64,000 bases of DNA from Flavobacteriales bacterium (GTDB lineage: Bacteria > Bacteroidota > Bacteroidia > Flavobacteriales_D > Sanyastnellaceae), in assembly GCA_947466425.1 (NCBI GenBank), contig CANIBZ010000010.1, positions 1 to 64,000 on the forward strand. The letters run 5' to 3'. The translations under genes and the position numbers were made by a program. Under the pieces are notes generated by a model. That model did not search any database and was not told the origin of the DNA. It worked only from the letters and a program-made list of their open reading frames with translations. Below are positions 49,399-57,173 of the stretch, one piece after another. Numbering within the stretch: position 1 is the stretch's first letter; every line of letters begins with the position of its first letter.

Positions 49399-50808
49399 AT
49401 GCTATTCAATTCCATTGAGTTCTTTTTATTTTTTCCAATTGTAACAGCGTTGTATTTCTTGTTGCCGCATCAATGGCGCTGGCTCATGCTTTTGATAGCG
49501 AGTTGCGTGTTCTACATGTTTTTTGTTCCGGCATATATTTTCATTCTACTCGCAACCATTGTTGTTGATTATGTAGCTGCCATTCAAATTGAAAAAAGTT
49601 CGAAGCCAAATGCGCGACGGTGGTTAATTGGAAGTATCATTAGCACGTGCTTGATTTTAGCGGTGTTCAAGTACTTCAATTTTTTCATCGATAATTTCAA
49701 CGGCATTGCCAGTTTCATCGGATGGAATTATTCGTTGAATACGCTCAGCATTCTTCTGCCCATTGGGCTTTCCTTCCACACCTTTCAGAGCTTAAGTTAT
49801 GTGGTGGAAGTGTATCGCGGCAACCAAAAGGCAGAACGACATTTCGGAATTTATTCGCTGTATGTGATGTTCTATCCGCAGTTGGTTGCCGGACCCATTG
49901 AGCGTCCGCAAAATATTTTGCATCAGTTCTACGAAAAGCATTCACTTACGTACTCGAATGTTTCTGCCGGAATGCAACGCATCGTGTGGGGATTGTTTAA
50001 GAAAGTAGTGATAGCAGATAACTTGGCGCAATTTGTTTCTCCAGTCTATGAGCACGCAGGGGCGGTTTCGTGGATGTACCTGAGCATTGCGGTGGTCTTC
50101 TTCAGTTTTCAGATCTATTGCGATTTCAGTGGGTACAGCGATATTGCCATTGGAGCGGCGCGCGTAATGGGATTCCGATTGATGGAAAATTTCAAGCTGC
50201 CTTATCGTTCCACTGGTGTGGGTATGTTTTGGTCGAAGTGGCACATCTCGCTTTCCACGTGGTTCAGAGATTACGTATATATTCCTTTAGGTGGAAATCG
50301 AAAGGGCGCGGCGCGCACGTCGTTAAACTTGTTCATTGTCTTCGCCATAAGCGGATTCTGGCATGGAGCGAATTGGACCTTCGTCGTTTGGGGAATGGCG
50401 CACGGACTTTGGTTGGTGTTGGAAAACCGAATGAACGTTCGGTGGGAAGGAAAATGGAAGATGCTTTTCGGAACGTTGATCACGTTTGTAGGTGTGTCTT
50501 TTTTATGGATCTTTTTCAGAGCACAATCTTTCGAGCAAGCTACGCAGGTGATCAAAGGGATTGTAACGTTTCAGTCCCAGCCCGGATTTCTTCCTTCGGT
50601 GTTTGTCCCGTTAAACGGAGCGGTCATCATTGGAAAGATCTTGATGTTGCTTGTGTTTGTGCTTATCGACAGAAAGGTGACCGAGATTGTATTGGGTACA
50701 CGAGCAATGGGTTCAAATCGGAAAGTGTGGTTATTCGCTGCGTTGTTGGCGTGTTTGGCGTTGTTTGGACAATGGGGAAAAGTTGATTTTATATATTTCC
50801 AGTTTTAA
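49399..50808 (+). CDS. MBOAT-family O-acyltransferase (AlgI-like)
   Basis: 469 residues with about ten membrane helices. LPIGLSFHTFQSLSYVVEVYRG, QLVAGPIERPQNILHQF, QIYCDFSGYSDIAIGAARVMGF and the catalytic His region SGFWHGANWTFVVWGMAHG are AlgI/DltB signatures. Carries acyl groups across the inner membrane for O-acylation of a cell-surface polymer. It overlaps the SGNH gene by one base (TAATG), the usual AlgI-AlgJ/DltB-DltD type pair. Confidence 0.93.
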   Translation: MLFNSIEFFLFFPIVTALYFLLPHQWRWLMLLIASCVFYMFFVPAYIFILLATIVVDYVAAIQIEKSSKPNARRWLIGSIISTCLILAVFKYFNFFIDNFNGIASFIGWNYSLNTLSILLPIGLSFHTFQSLSYVVEVYRGNQKAERHFGIYSLYVMFYPQLVAGPIERPQNILHQFYEKHSLTYSNVSAGMQRIVWGLFKKVVIADNLAQFVSPVYEHAGAVSWMYLSIAVVFFSFQIYCDFSGYSDIAIGAARVMGFRLMENFKLPYRSTGVGMFWSKWHISLSTWFRDYVYIPLGGNRKGAARTSLNLFIVFAISGFWHGANWTFVVWGMAHGLWLVLENRMNVRWEGKWKMLFGTLITFVGVSFLWIFFRAQSFEQATQVIKGIVTFQSQPGFLPSVFVPLNGAVIIGKILMLLVFVLIDRKVTEIVLGTRAMGSNRKVWLFAALLACLALFGQWGKVDFIYFQF

Positions 50809-51740
50809 TGAAGTTAATGATTCGAAATAGTTTGAAGGTCTTGCTTGCAGCGTTGGCGATATACGTTGCGGTGATTTTCATTTTTTCGAATGTGCAATTG
50901 ATCGATCGAAGAATGTCGTTGTTCTTCGTTCCGAATTTGCAACGCAACGGCGGACAGGAGATGCAGATGATGCGCGATTTAACTTCCAACCAAACAAAAT
51001 ACGACGCCATTGTTTTAGGCTCTTCTCATGCATACAGGGGCTATGACCCGCGCATCTTTGAGCAGGCAGGGGTGTCTATGTTCAATGCGGGAACCAGCGC
51101 GCAAAATGCGAAAGGCTCGTTGGTGTTGTACAATGAATATTTGAGAGACCGAGCCGATGTTTTCATTTTAGATGTATACGATCCGGTGTTCGAGTTGGAA
51201 GGAACCGAGAGTAACATGCGATTGATTCAGAACGTGCCAACCAACACTGCGGCCTTCGCCTTGGTGAAACAAGAAGTGAAGATGTACACCCTGAATGCCC
51301 TTGCGGTGCGATTAGCGAGCATGAATGTGAAAGACGAGGCTCCGAATACCGACTACATTAAAAACGGCTTTTGCGAGAAGAAAGGGGTTTTGTATGCTGT
51401 TGAACCCTTGAACGATTCGATCTTCGATGCGAATGAAGAAATGTTCGTGGCATTCGAAACAATGATTAAGCAAATGCAATCCGATGGTAAGTGCATTGTT
51501 TTGTGCAGTCATCCGCTTCCAGCTTCAGCTGGACTTCACAATTATCACGATAAATTTTTACAAAGATTCTCTCCACTCACCGAACGCCTCGGCGTTCCTT
51601 ACATCGATCTGACTTACTATACTGAAGGCTTTGGTGTAAATGAGTTTGCAGACCTTTCGCATTTGAATCAGCAAGGGGTAGTGCTGTACAATCGATTATT
51701 ATTGAATTCACCTTCCTTCAACGAAGTTGTCATCCCGTAG
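50808..51740 (+). CDS. SGNH/GDSL-fold partner of the MBOAT acyltransferase (AlgJ/DltD-like)
   Basis: 310 residues, N-terminal membrane anchor (about 8-28). YDAIVLGSSHAYRGYDPRIF gives the SGNH block I Ser (GSSH), FNAGTSAQNAKG block II Gly/Asn, and DLSHLNQQG the C-terminal Asp-x-x-His. Periplasmic second half of the acyl transfer pair. The last codons (NEVVIP) and the stop are inside mini-hairpin array 5. Confidence 0.85.
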   Translation: MKLMIRNSLKVLLAALAIYVAVIFIFSNVQLIDRRMSLFFVPNLQRNGGQEMQMMRDLTSNQTKYDAIVLGSSHAYRGYDPRIFEQAGVSMFNAGTSAQNAKGSLVLYNEYLRDRADVFILDVYDPVFELEGTESNMRLIQNVPTNTAAFALVKQEVKMYTLNALAVRLASMNVKDEAPNTDYIKNGFCEKKGVLYAVEPLNDSIFDANEEMFVAFETMIKQMQSDGKCIVLCSHPLPASAGLHNYHDKFLQRFSPLTERLGVPYIDLTYYTEGFGVNEFADLSHLNQQGVVLYNRLLLNSPSFNEVVIP

Positions 51741-51821
51741 GGTCATCGCGTAGCGTCATCACAACGTGTTGTGTCATCCACGAAGTGGTCATCCGCATTG
51801 CGGTCATCACAACGTGTGGTG
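51719..51821 (+). repeat. Mini-hairpin array 5 (TCAT spacers)
   Basis: CAAC-GAA-GTTG (51719-51729), TCAT, CCC-GTA-GGG (51734-51742), TCAT, CGC-GTA-GCG (51747-51755), TCAT, CACAAC-GT-GTTGTG (51760-51773), TCAT, CCAC-GAA-GTGG (51778-51788), TCAT, CCGC-ATT-GCGG (51793-51803), TCAT, CACAAC-GT-GTGGTG (51808-51821, one wobble pair). Same design as arrays 1-4 with another spacer. Confidence 0.88.
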
Positions 51822-51831
51822 TTTTGAAATA

Positions 51832-51859
51832 AAAAACCCATTCGTTTGAATGGGTTTTT
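51832..51859. terminator. Bidirectional terminator
   Basis: AAAAACCCATTC (51832-51843) pairs with GAATGGGTTTTT (51848-51859), loop GTTT; T-tracts on both strands. It ends the SGNH operon (+) and tRNA-Phe (-). Confidence 0.88.
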
Positions 51860-51865
51860 CTTCTG

Positions 51866-51938
51866 TGGTGCCACCGGGATTCGAACCTGGGACACAAGGA
51901 TTTTCAGTCCTTTGCTCTACCAACTGAGCTATGGCACC
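51866..51938 (-). tRNA. tRNA-Phe (GAA)
   Basis: 73 nt on the minus strand: acceptor GGTGCCA/TGGCACC, D arm AGCTCAGTTGGTAGAGC, anticodon loop CTGAAAA (GAA), T arm CAGGTTCGAATCCCGG (one mismatch in the stem), discriminator A. CCA is not encoded. Confidence 0.95.
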
Positions 51939-52000
51939 GAAGCGGGGGCAAATATAATCATTTATTTCAATTCACCTATATTTGCAACTCAAATTTTTGA

Positions 52001-52085
52001 GGAGAGATGTCAGAGTGGTCGATCGAGCACGCTTGGAAAGCGTGTGTATTGAAAGGTACCGAGGGTTCGAATCCCTCTCTCTCCG
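52001..52085 (+). tRNA. tRNA-Ser (GGA)
   Basis: 85 nt with a long variable arm: acceptor GGAGAGA/TCTCTCC, anticodon loop CTTGGAAAG (GGA), T arm GAGGGTTCGAATCCCTC, discriminator G. CCA is not encoded. Its 3' end is the likely integration site of the following island. Confidence 0.95.
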
Positions 52086-52121
52086 CTGGAACACTTGCGA
52101 ATAACATCGCAAGAAACTGCA

Positions 52122-52158
52122 AAAGCCCGTCAAACACACGTCTGACGGGCTTTTTGCT
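52122..52158 (+). terminator. Terminator after tRNA-Ser
   Basis: AAAGCCCGTCA (52122-52132) pairs perfectly with TGACGGGCTTT (52143-52153), followed by TTGCTTT. Confidence 0.85.
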
Positions 52159-52218
52159 TTTTAACGCTTTTGCAACGGAAAGCAAAAAAACGCAGATTTT
52201 GGCATTTTTCGCGAGCGT

Positions 52219-52259
52219 AAAACGAGCGCGTAAAATTTCTGAAATCACGCGCTCGTTTT
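52219..52259. promoter_or_regulatory. 12-bp perfect inverted repeat upstream of the integrase
   Basis: AAAACGAGCGCG (52219-52230) and CGCGCTCGTTTT (52248-52259), spaced by 17 bases, 79 bases before the integrase start. Could be an integrase or excisionase arm site, an operator, or a second terminator. Confidence 0.5.
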
Positions 52260-52337
52260 GCGGGGTGAATTTGCGCTGAACTGCGCATGTTTGCTGACGT
52301 TGATTCATTTTCATGTAACTAGTTTTGTAAACATTAC

Positions 52338-53573
52338 ATGATGAAAATAAATCCAATTCAACTGCATTTCTTTCCAAAAAAGAAAACAAACAATTCAATC
52401 CATTCGCTTTACATGCGGATGCAAATTGGGAGTGAACGATGCGATATCTCATTGAAGTATGAGCTCTCCAAAGAGTCGTGGGATAAATCGAACCAAAGGT
52501 TGAAGCCGAAGCATCCCGATCAGACTCTTGTGTCTGTGCTTATGAATGAGTATCGTCACCGTGCGCATGCTATTTATCAAGAGAGTATTCAGCTGGGAAA
52601 GTCGCCTTCGGTCTTTGATGTTAGAAACAAATTACTCGGGAATCCCGGAGAAGGAGCTACAGCATCTTGTATTTTCGAAATGTTTCGAAAGGCAATCGAT
52701 CGCAAAAGAGCGCTCGCAGGAGAAAACAACTCAGCTGCTACCATTCAGAAGTACGGACGCACGAAGGGTCACTTGGAAAATTTTGTGAAGGCTACCTTCA
52801 ACAAGAGCATCTTTCCTTGTGAAGACATTACGTTAAAGTTCATTGAAGATTTCGAAGTCTATCTGAAGAATCGAGGCAATTGTCAACATAACTCCGCCAT
52901 GAAGCACATTCAAACTTTTCGAACGATTTTCAAAACGGCCATAGCACATGGATACGTCAAAAATGACCCGTTTGCAAATTACAAGATTCGTTTGCAAGAG
53001 GTCGTTCGCGATTGTTTGAATCAAGATGAAATCAACCGCATTGAATCGGTCGAGTTGAGCAACAAGAAACTAATGCGCGTGCGCGACTTCTTTTTGTTCT
53101 CGTGTTATACGGGATTGGCTTATGCTGAAATTTACAATCTGAAGGCGAAGAACATTCAATTGGAGAACGGTCAATATTGGATACGTACGAGAAGATTGAA
53201 GACGAATGTCATTACGAATGTTCCACTTTTGGAGAAGCCGAAGGCTATCTTATTGAAGTACAACAGCAAATTGAACGAGCTAGCCGACAACGACCTGGTG
53301 TTCCCCATATTGAGCAATCAAAAGACGAACGACTACCTGAAAATCATCGCGCTTCATTGTGGAATAACGAAGAACCTGCATTTCCATTTGGCTAGACACT
53401 CATTTGCGACAACGGTTTTGTTAACCAACGGAGTTCCCATAGAGAGTGTATCGTCTATGTTGGGGCACAAACGCATTGCTACTACGCAACATTATGCGAA
53501 GATGGTCGATAAGAAATTGGAAGAAGATATGCAGAAACTTCAGAGTAGACTGAGTGCGTTGGGTGGGAAATAG
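52338..53573 (+). CDS. Tyrosine recombinase (integrase) of a tRNA-Ser island
   Basis: 411 residues. N-terminal Arm-type DNA-binding domain (about 1-90), SAM-like core-binding domain (100-215, IEDFEVYLKNRGNCQHNSAMKHIQTFRTIFKTA), catalytic domain with H-x-x-R (HLARHSF) and nucleophile Tyr in TTQHYAKM. The usual first Arg motif TGLR reads TGLAYAEI, as in CTnDOT-like Bacteroidota integrases. It lies 250 bases after tRNA-Ser in the same direction, the classic layout for an integrated element. Confidence 0.93.
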   Translation: MMKINPIQLHFFPKKKTNNSIHSLYMRMQIGSERCDISLKYELSKESWDKSNQRLKPKHPDQTLVSVLMNEYRHRAHAIYQESIQLGKSPSVFDVRNKLLGNPGEGATASCIFEMFRKAIDRKRALAGENNSAATIQKYGRTKGHLENFVKATFNKSIFPCEDITLKFIEDFEVYLKNRGNCQHNSAMKHIQTFRTIFKTAIAHGYVKNDPFANYKIRLQEVVRDCLNQDEINRIESVELSNKKLMRVRDFFLFSCYTGLAYAEIYNLKAKNIQLENGQYWIRTRRLKTNVITNVPLLEKPKAILLKYNSKLNELADNDLVFPILSNQKTNDYLKIIALHCGITKNLHFHLARHSFATTVLLTNGVPIESVSSMLGHKRIATTQHYAKMVDKKLEEDMQKLQSRLSALGGK

Positions 53574-53659
53574 GGTTGCGTAGAAGTTGCGTAAGTGACG
53601 GGCTGTTTATTCGTTTTTCGGATGTTGTTTTTTGAAGATTTGTGAAAATAAATATTACC

Positions 53660-53878
53660 ATGAAAGAAAGTAACAATCCAAACAAATGGCTAACGAAAAA
53701 AGACTTGACTCGTTACCTACCCATCTCTCTTCGATCGATTGAAAATTATGTCAAGAAGGGACTATTCATAGCCCATAGATTGGGTGGAAAAATCCTGTTC
53801 AACATAGAACAAATCGACGAAGCGATTCAGAATAGCGCAATGCCCTTGATGACCCGATTTACGAAAACAAATAAATAA
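53660..53878 (+). CDS. Excisionase-like helix-turn-helix protein
   Basis: 72 residues from ATG 53660. WLTKKDLTRYLPISLRSIENYVKKGLFIAHRLGGKILFNIEQIDEAI is a winged MerR/excisionase (HTH_17-like) domain over its whole length. In such islands it bends att DNA and steers the integrase to excision. Located 86 bases after the integrase gene. Confidence 0.85.
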   Translation: MKESNNPNKWLTKKDLTRYLPISLRSIENYVKKGLFIAHRLGGKILFNIEQIDEAIQNSAMPLMTRFTKTNK

Positions 53879-53883
53879 AAACA

Positions 53884-54405
53884 ATGAAAACAACAAACCT
53901 AAAATGGCGCTTGTGCGCATGCAATTGCGGGAGGGCATTTCCTACAAAGAACAAATCGAAGATTTATATAAACAAGCAACATGCAGATCGGGATTACAAT
54001 CTGACCAGAAGGAAAGAAAGATTGCAGAAATTGGCTGAGGAGAGAGCAGAGCAAGAAAAGAAGAACAGCTGCGGTTATTATGTGAATGACGAAATATTAA
54101 GAAAATACTTTGACCGTTCGATATTTGATGAGGTTGAATGTCTATTCTGCACATTGGAAAACGACGGATTCAGATCGGAATTCGTAACAAGAAGTATCAT
54201 TTTAGCAAACAGAACAATTCATTTGTTTATCGACTTCAGTGTTTCAATTCGAAAGGGCGACTATTCTGGAATAGTGAGAATTGAAAGAAGCGAGAAGTAT
54301 AGAAATGCAGTTTCAGAAAATATTCCACGGACAACGAAGAAACGAATTGTTCGCCGAGCAGGTTGGCAGAAAGCGAGAAAGGAAAGGAATCAAGGATCGA
54401 ATTGA
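53884..54405 (+). CDS. Unknown island protein with N-terminal Cys cluster
   Basis: 173 residues. LCACNCGRAFPTKNKSKIYINKQH (C-x-C-x-C, then H) resembles the short zinc-binding 'CxxCGxxFxP' motifs in mobile-element proteins, here shifted. A coiled-coil segment (RRKERLQKLAEERAEQEKK) and a folded C-terminal half follow. 5 bases after the excisionase-like gene. Function unknown. Confidence 0.65.
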   Translation: MKTTNLKWRLCACNCGRAFPTKNKSKIYINKQHADRDYNLTRRKERLQKLAEERAEQEKKNSCGYYVNDEILRKYFDRSIFDEVECLFCTLENDGFRSEFVTRSIILANRTIHLFIDFSVSIRKGDYSGIVRIERSEKYRNAVSENIPRTTKKRIVRRAGWQKARKERNQGSN

Positions 54406-54444
54406 ATTGGGGAAGGGATGAGCTAAAAACGATGTCCTTGAATA

Positions 54445-54624
54445 GTGCGTATTCGTTTTGTTGAGCGTAAACGGTTAACTGAAGCAACACTTAATTTCGC
54501 GGTTGGTCACGAACAGAATCAAGAGCTGAAAAGGCAGCTCGTGGATTTAGGATGTAAATTGAGGCGGAAGATTTCTACGCGATGTCAAGTAAAGCTTATT
54601 TTAGATTTCAATGGGGAGCCTTAG
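54445..54624 (+). CDS. Possible 59-residue island ORF
   Basis: From GTG 54445 to TAG 54624; charged and helical (RFVERKRLTEATLNFAVGHE...), with no stops and protein-like composition, unlike the surrounding DNA. No family recognised; chance is possible. Confidence 0.3.
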   Translation: MRIRFVERKRLTEATLNFAVGHEQNQELKRQLVDLGCKLRRKISTRCQVKLILDFNGEP

Positions 54625-55127
54625 TGGTTTCGGGCTTTGCATTCTGGCGGGTTTCGGAGAATAAAATCGTCAGCCAGCACTGTACTTGAATAGTAGCACA
54701 AAGCTCGAATTTTGCACGTCGCCCGGCCTGAAAAAAAAACTGTTAGTTGCTGGCATATATATCATTCATAACACCCAAATAAAAATGTCTTGTTACAAAT
54801 TGTGTTTTTCATTTCCTCGTCAGTCATGGGAAAGCCTATTGAATAATCGTGTGCCAAACTTGGTTAAATTCGTATGCGATTTATACAATAATGGTTGGGG
54901 GGGGGTGCGAACACATTGGGTTTGGTTGTGGAATTGTGCAACAATCGTTTTGTCTCAAAATATATGTCCTCTGAATTTCTATGGACATTTGTCCACTGTC
55001 TTATTGTGCTTGGTTTCCTGTCATTTTAAGCAATACGGGGTCTCCGCATTTGTTCAATACTGTTTGGATATGTCGAAATACTGCTGAGTAGCTCACATGT
55101 TTTAATTACAATTAAAATTTATGTTCA
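54625..55127. other. Intergenic stretch without a convincing gene
   Basis: Contains a run of nine or ten G (54898-54907) and a Cys/Trp-rich frame (54686-55087) whose composition does not look like a protein. No repeats or terminator hairpins were recognised. Confidence 0.5.
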
Positions 55128-55538
55128 TTATTTTTTCAGAATTTGCAATAGCATGTCACACTTGTTATTGAGGTCTTTTAGCTTTGGTACAAGTTCCATT
55201 GCCGAAGGATTGTCAAGCCACTGTTGAGGATTTCCCCAAAAGTCTGCTTTGTGGTATAAATAATCTTCAAGCCCTTCGTTTACGTTAGCAACAACTGCTT
55301 TTCTTAAACAGTCTCTCCATAGGATTGTCAAATCTGTATTAGGCTTGTATCCGTCACTTTTTATAAATTTTCTAGTAGCTTCATTGGCTGACTTTATCGC
55401 GATTATTACCTCACAGATTTTTTCTCTTTGTTCAGGATAGATTTCTTTTTCAAGTAGCTTTTCGGTCAACTTTTTAGTAAGAGTCTCAATGAATGTTGTG
55501 AATGAAGTAATTAGTATACTTTTTCCTGTAATGTCCAT
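55128..55538 (-). CDS. Unknown helical protein in the protease operon
   Basis: 136 residues, almost entirely alpha-helical in appearance (FIETLTKKLTEKLLEKEIYPEQREKICEVIIAIKSANEATRKFI); the C-terminal end is LVPKLKDLNNKCDMLLQILKK. No membrane segment or catalytic motif. Third gene of a minus-strand set after the trypsin-like protease and a tiny Cys-rich frame; gap to the latter 13 bases. Might be a regulator, substrate or immunity-type partner (inference). Confidence 0.7.
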   Translation of the reverse strand: MDITGKSILITSFTTFIETLTKKLTEKLLEKEIYPEQREKICEVIIAIKSANEATRKFIKSDGYKPNTDLTILWRDCLRKAVVANVNEGLEDYLYHKADFWGNPQQWLDNPSAMELVPKLKDLNNKCDMLLQILKK

Positions 55539-55551
55539 ATGCTATTTATTT

Positions 55552-55665
55552 TATGTAATTTCTTTTAGGTTTGCCACTAACTTTTTTGCAGCTACAAGAA
55601 GTTGGCGATTTCGGAGGCGAAAACTGTTTGCCTCCATTAAACTTTCTACAAGCACAAGGCTTCAT
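55552..55665 (-). CDS. Possible 37-residue Cys-rich protein
   Basis: MKPCACRKFNGGKQ..., ending CSCKKVSGKPKRIT: two C-x-C pairs (residues 4/6 and 24/26) and many Lys/Arg residues, suggesting a small zinc-binding peptide. It lies between the protease and the helical gene on the same strand, 45 and 13 bases away. Too short for certainty. Confidence 0.4.
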
Positions 55666-55710
55666 TTAAACACCAAACTGCCAATTTCTTTAAGGTGCTG
55701 TTGTAAGCCA

Positions 55711-56556
55711 TTAATGTAACGGAAAAAATAATTCTATTGTTTCTTTAATTTTTGAGGCGTCAAATGCTAATCCAAGGTCAGCATAACCCAAAGTGTGCAT
55801 TGTCGCAGTAAGTTGAATTGGTGCAAATCTTGTCTCTGCTACGATTCCTAATAAATATGGCTTTGGAATGTTCATTTCAATTGTGTTGTGCTTAAGTCTA
55901 CCGATAACTGGTTTTAAGACCACAGGACTTCCGCTGGAACCAGGAATTAAGCCTCCGTCAATTAAAAAGCCTGGTATTTGTCTTTCTATGATATTACCCG
56001 CTGCATCACGTAAAGTTTTGTCAATATAAATTTGTCCGAGTTGTGAAGCAACAATACCTTGTCTTACTATTGGAAAATTTGTATTGCCTTGTTTAAAGGA
56101 TGATGGGTAACCTAATACCATAATATCTTCCCCTATAGTCAAGTCTTCTGACTGAATTATTTCAGTTGTAATAAATAGGGAGTAATCAACCCATTTCTTT
56201 TCTAAGTCAGGGTGTGCAATTATCATTTCTGTAATATCAATTGCTAAAATATCAATGTGCTCATTTGAATGCTCTTTCCAGTTTTTATTTGCAGTTCCCT
56301 CATATGTCAAAGGGAAATTAATATCAATACCAATAACCTCACCCCCAGCGTTTTTTTTATTCATGTGGCACACGATATGAGTCGCAACTTGTCTTTGAGC
56401 TGTCTCCATATGTAAAACATGCTTATTTGTTACAAGAAATATCTTTGCTGATGTTTCATTGATGTCTCTTTTTACAAGGAATCCTGTGCCGAATTGATTC
56501 CATTGATTATAAATTAGGACTGTCGAGTAAGTCCATGTTCTTGATATTTGTGACAT
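55711..56556 (-). CDS. Trypsin-like serine protease, cytoplasmic
   Basis: 281 residues with a full catalytic triad in trypsin/Do order: H46 (LVTNKHVL), D102 (HIDILAIDI), S208 (IPGSSGSPVV); GTGFLV precedes the His strand. No signal peptide and no PDZ domain, so unlike DegP it should act in the cytoplasm. Stand-alone trypsin-like proteases without signal peptides occur in bacterial defence and conflict loci; the island setting fits but does not prove that. Regulator or substrate probably among the two downstream small genes. Confidence 0.85.
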   Translation of the reverse strand: MSQISRTWTYSTVLIYNQWNQFGTGFLVKRDINETSAKIFLVTNKHVLHMETAQRQVATHIVCHMNKKNAGGEVIGIDINFPLTYEGTANKNWKEHSNEHIDILAIDITEMIIAHPDLEKKWVDYSLFITTEIIQSEDLTIGEDIMVLGYPSSFKQGNTNFPIVRQGIVASQLGQIYIDKTLRDAAGNIIERQIPGFLIDGGLIPGSSGSPVVLKPVIGRLKHNTIEMNIPKPYLLGIVAETRFAPIQLTATMHTLGYADLGLAFDASKIKETIELFFPLH

Positions 56557-57173
56557 AGTTATTTTTTTTTAATGGCATGCAAATCAGACATATGCGCTAT
56601 TTATATTCGTTTATTAAGATAGATTCAGGTCGATAAGTGCAATATCATTTTAACATGTTAGCCCTTCAACAGAAGTAAAAAAAAGAGAATAACCACATTT
56701 GGCCTAATCCGCCAACTCTCTCTCAACCCATCTCCAAAATCTCATCTCGTCAAAAGGCAAGATTCATGATTCAAACACAAGAGATTTTAATATTTACAAA
56801 ATCTCAACATTGAATTTTTAAATGATTAAGGCGTTTCATTATTCCGAATGAACTTGATTCCAATTATTATTTCATTTAGTTTTTATCATCGTTAAATCTC
56901 CCCCAAAGCAATTCAAATAAATGTCTGTAAGCAATACGTCAATAGACGTATTTAATAATTTTCGAATGAGGGTTAAATGTTGGACATACGTCCTTTGACG
57001 TATTTTTCAAAGAATTCGAAAATGTGTTTTTGTCTTGAATGCATTGTAAATAAAGGGTTTTCCGAGCGGAACTAACTTTTTCGCGTAGATTATTTAAAAA
57101 AGAATTTAATGAACTTTCATTTTATTTGTAAGGACTAAACTCTAAGAATTTCAAATAGTGACCTTAACCAGAT
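56557..57173. other. Long AT-rich intergenic region upstream of the terminal operon
   Basis: 617 bases without a gene. Contains two identical dyads described separately (56934-57003). Otherwise AT-rich with no recognisable RNA gene or terminator. Confidence 0.6.
56934..57003. promoter_or_regulatory. Twin dyad operators ATACGTC-N4-GACGTAT
   Basis: Two copies: 56934-56951 (loop AATA) and 56986-57003 (loop CTTT). Arms are identical, spacer bases differ, centres are 52 bp apart (about five helical turns), 170-240 bases upstream of the operon start. Confidence 0.6.

Larger units (their letters stand above)
52086..57173. mobile_element. Putative integrated island at tRNA-Ser (right end not found)
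   Basis: An integrase next to tRNA-Ser, an excisionase-like HTH gene, an unknown gene and a protease operon, then AT-rich intergenic DNA. I searched for a second copy of the tRNA 3' end (GTTCGAATCCCTCTC) further right and saw none in the window, so the right border is open. Confidence 0.5.

Noticed and set aside
52007-52279. Open frame over tRNA-Ser and its terminator
   Set aside because: It translates a tRNA and hairpins.
54686-55087. 133-residue plus-strand open frame
   Set aside because: Cys/Trp/Leu-rich, crosses a long G run, no family resemblance and no coding-like codon pattern; probably chance.
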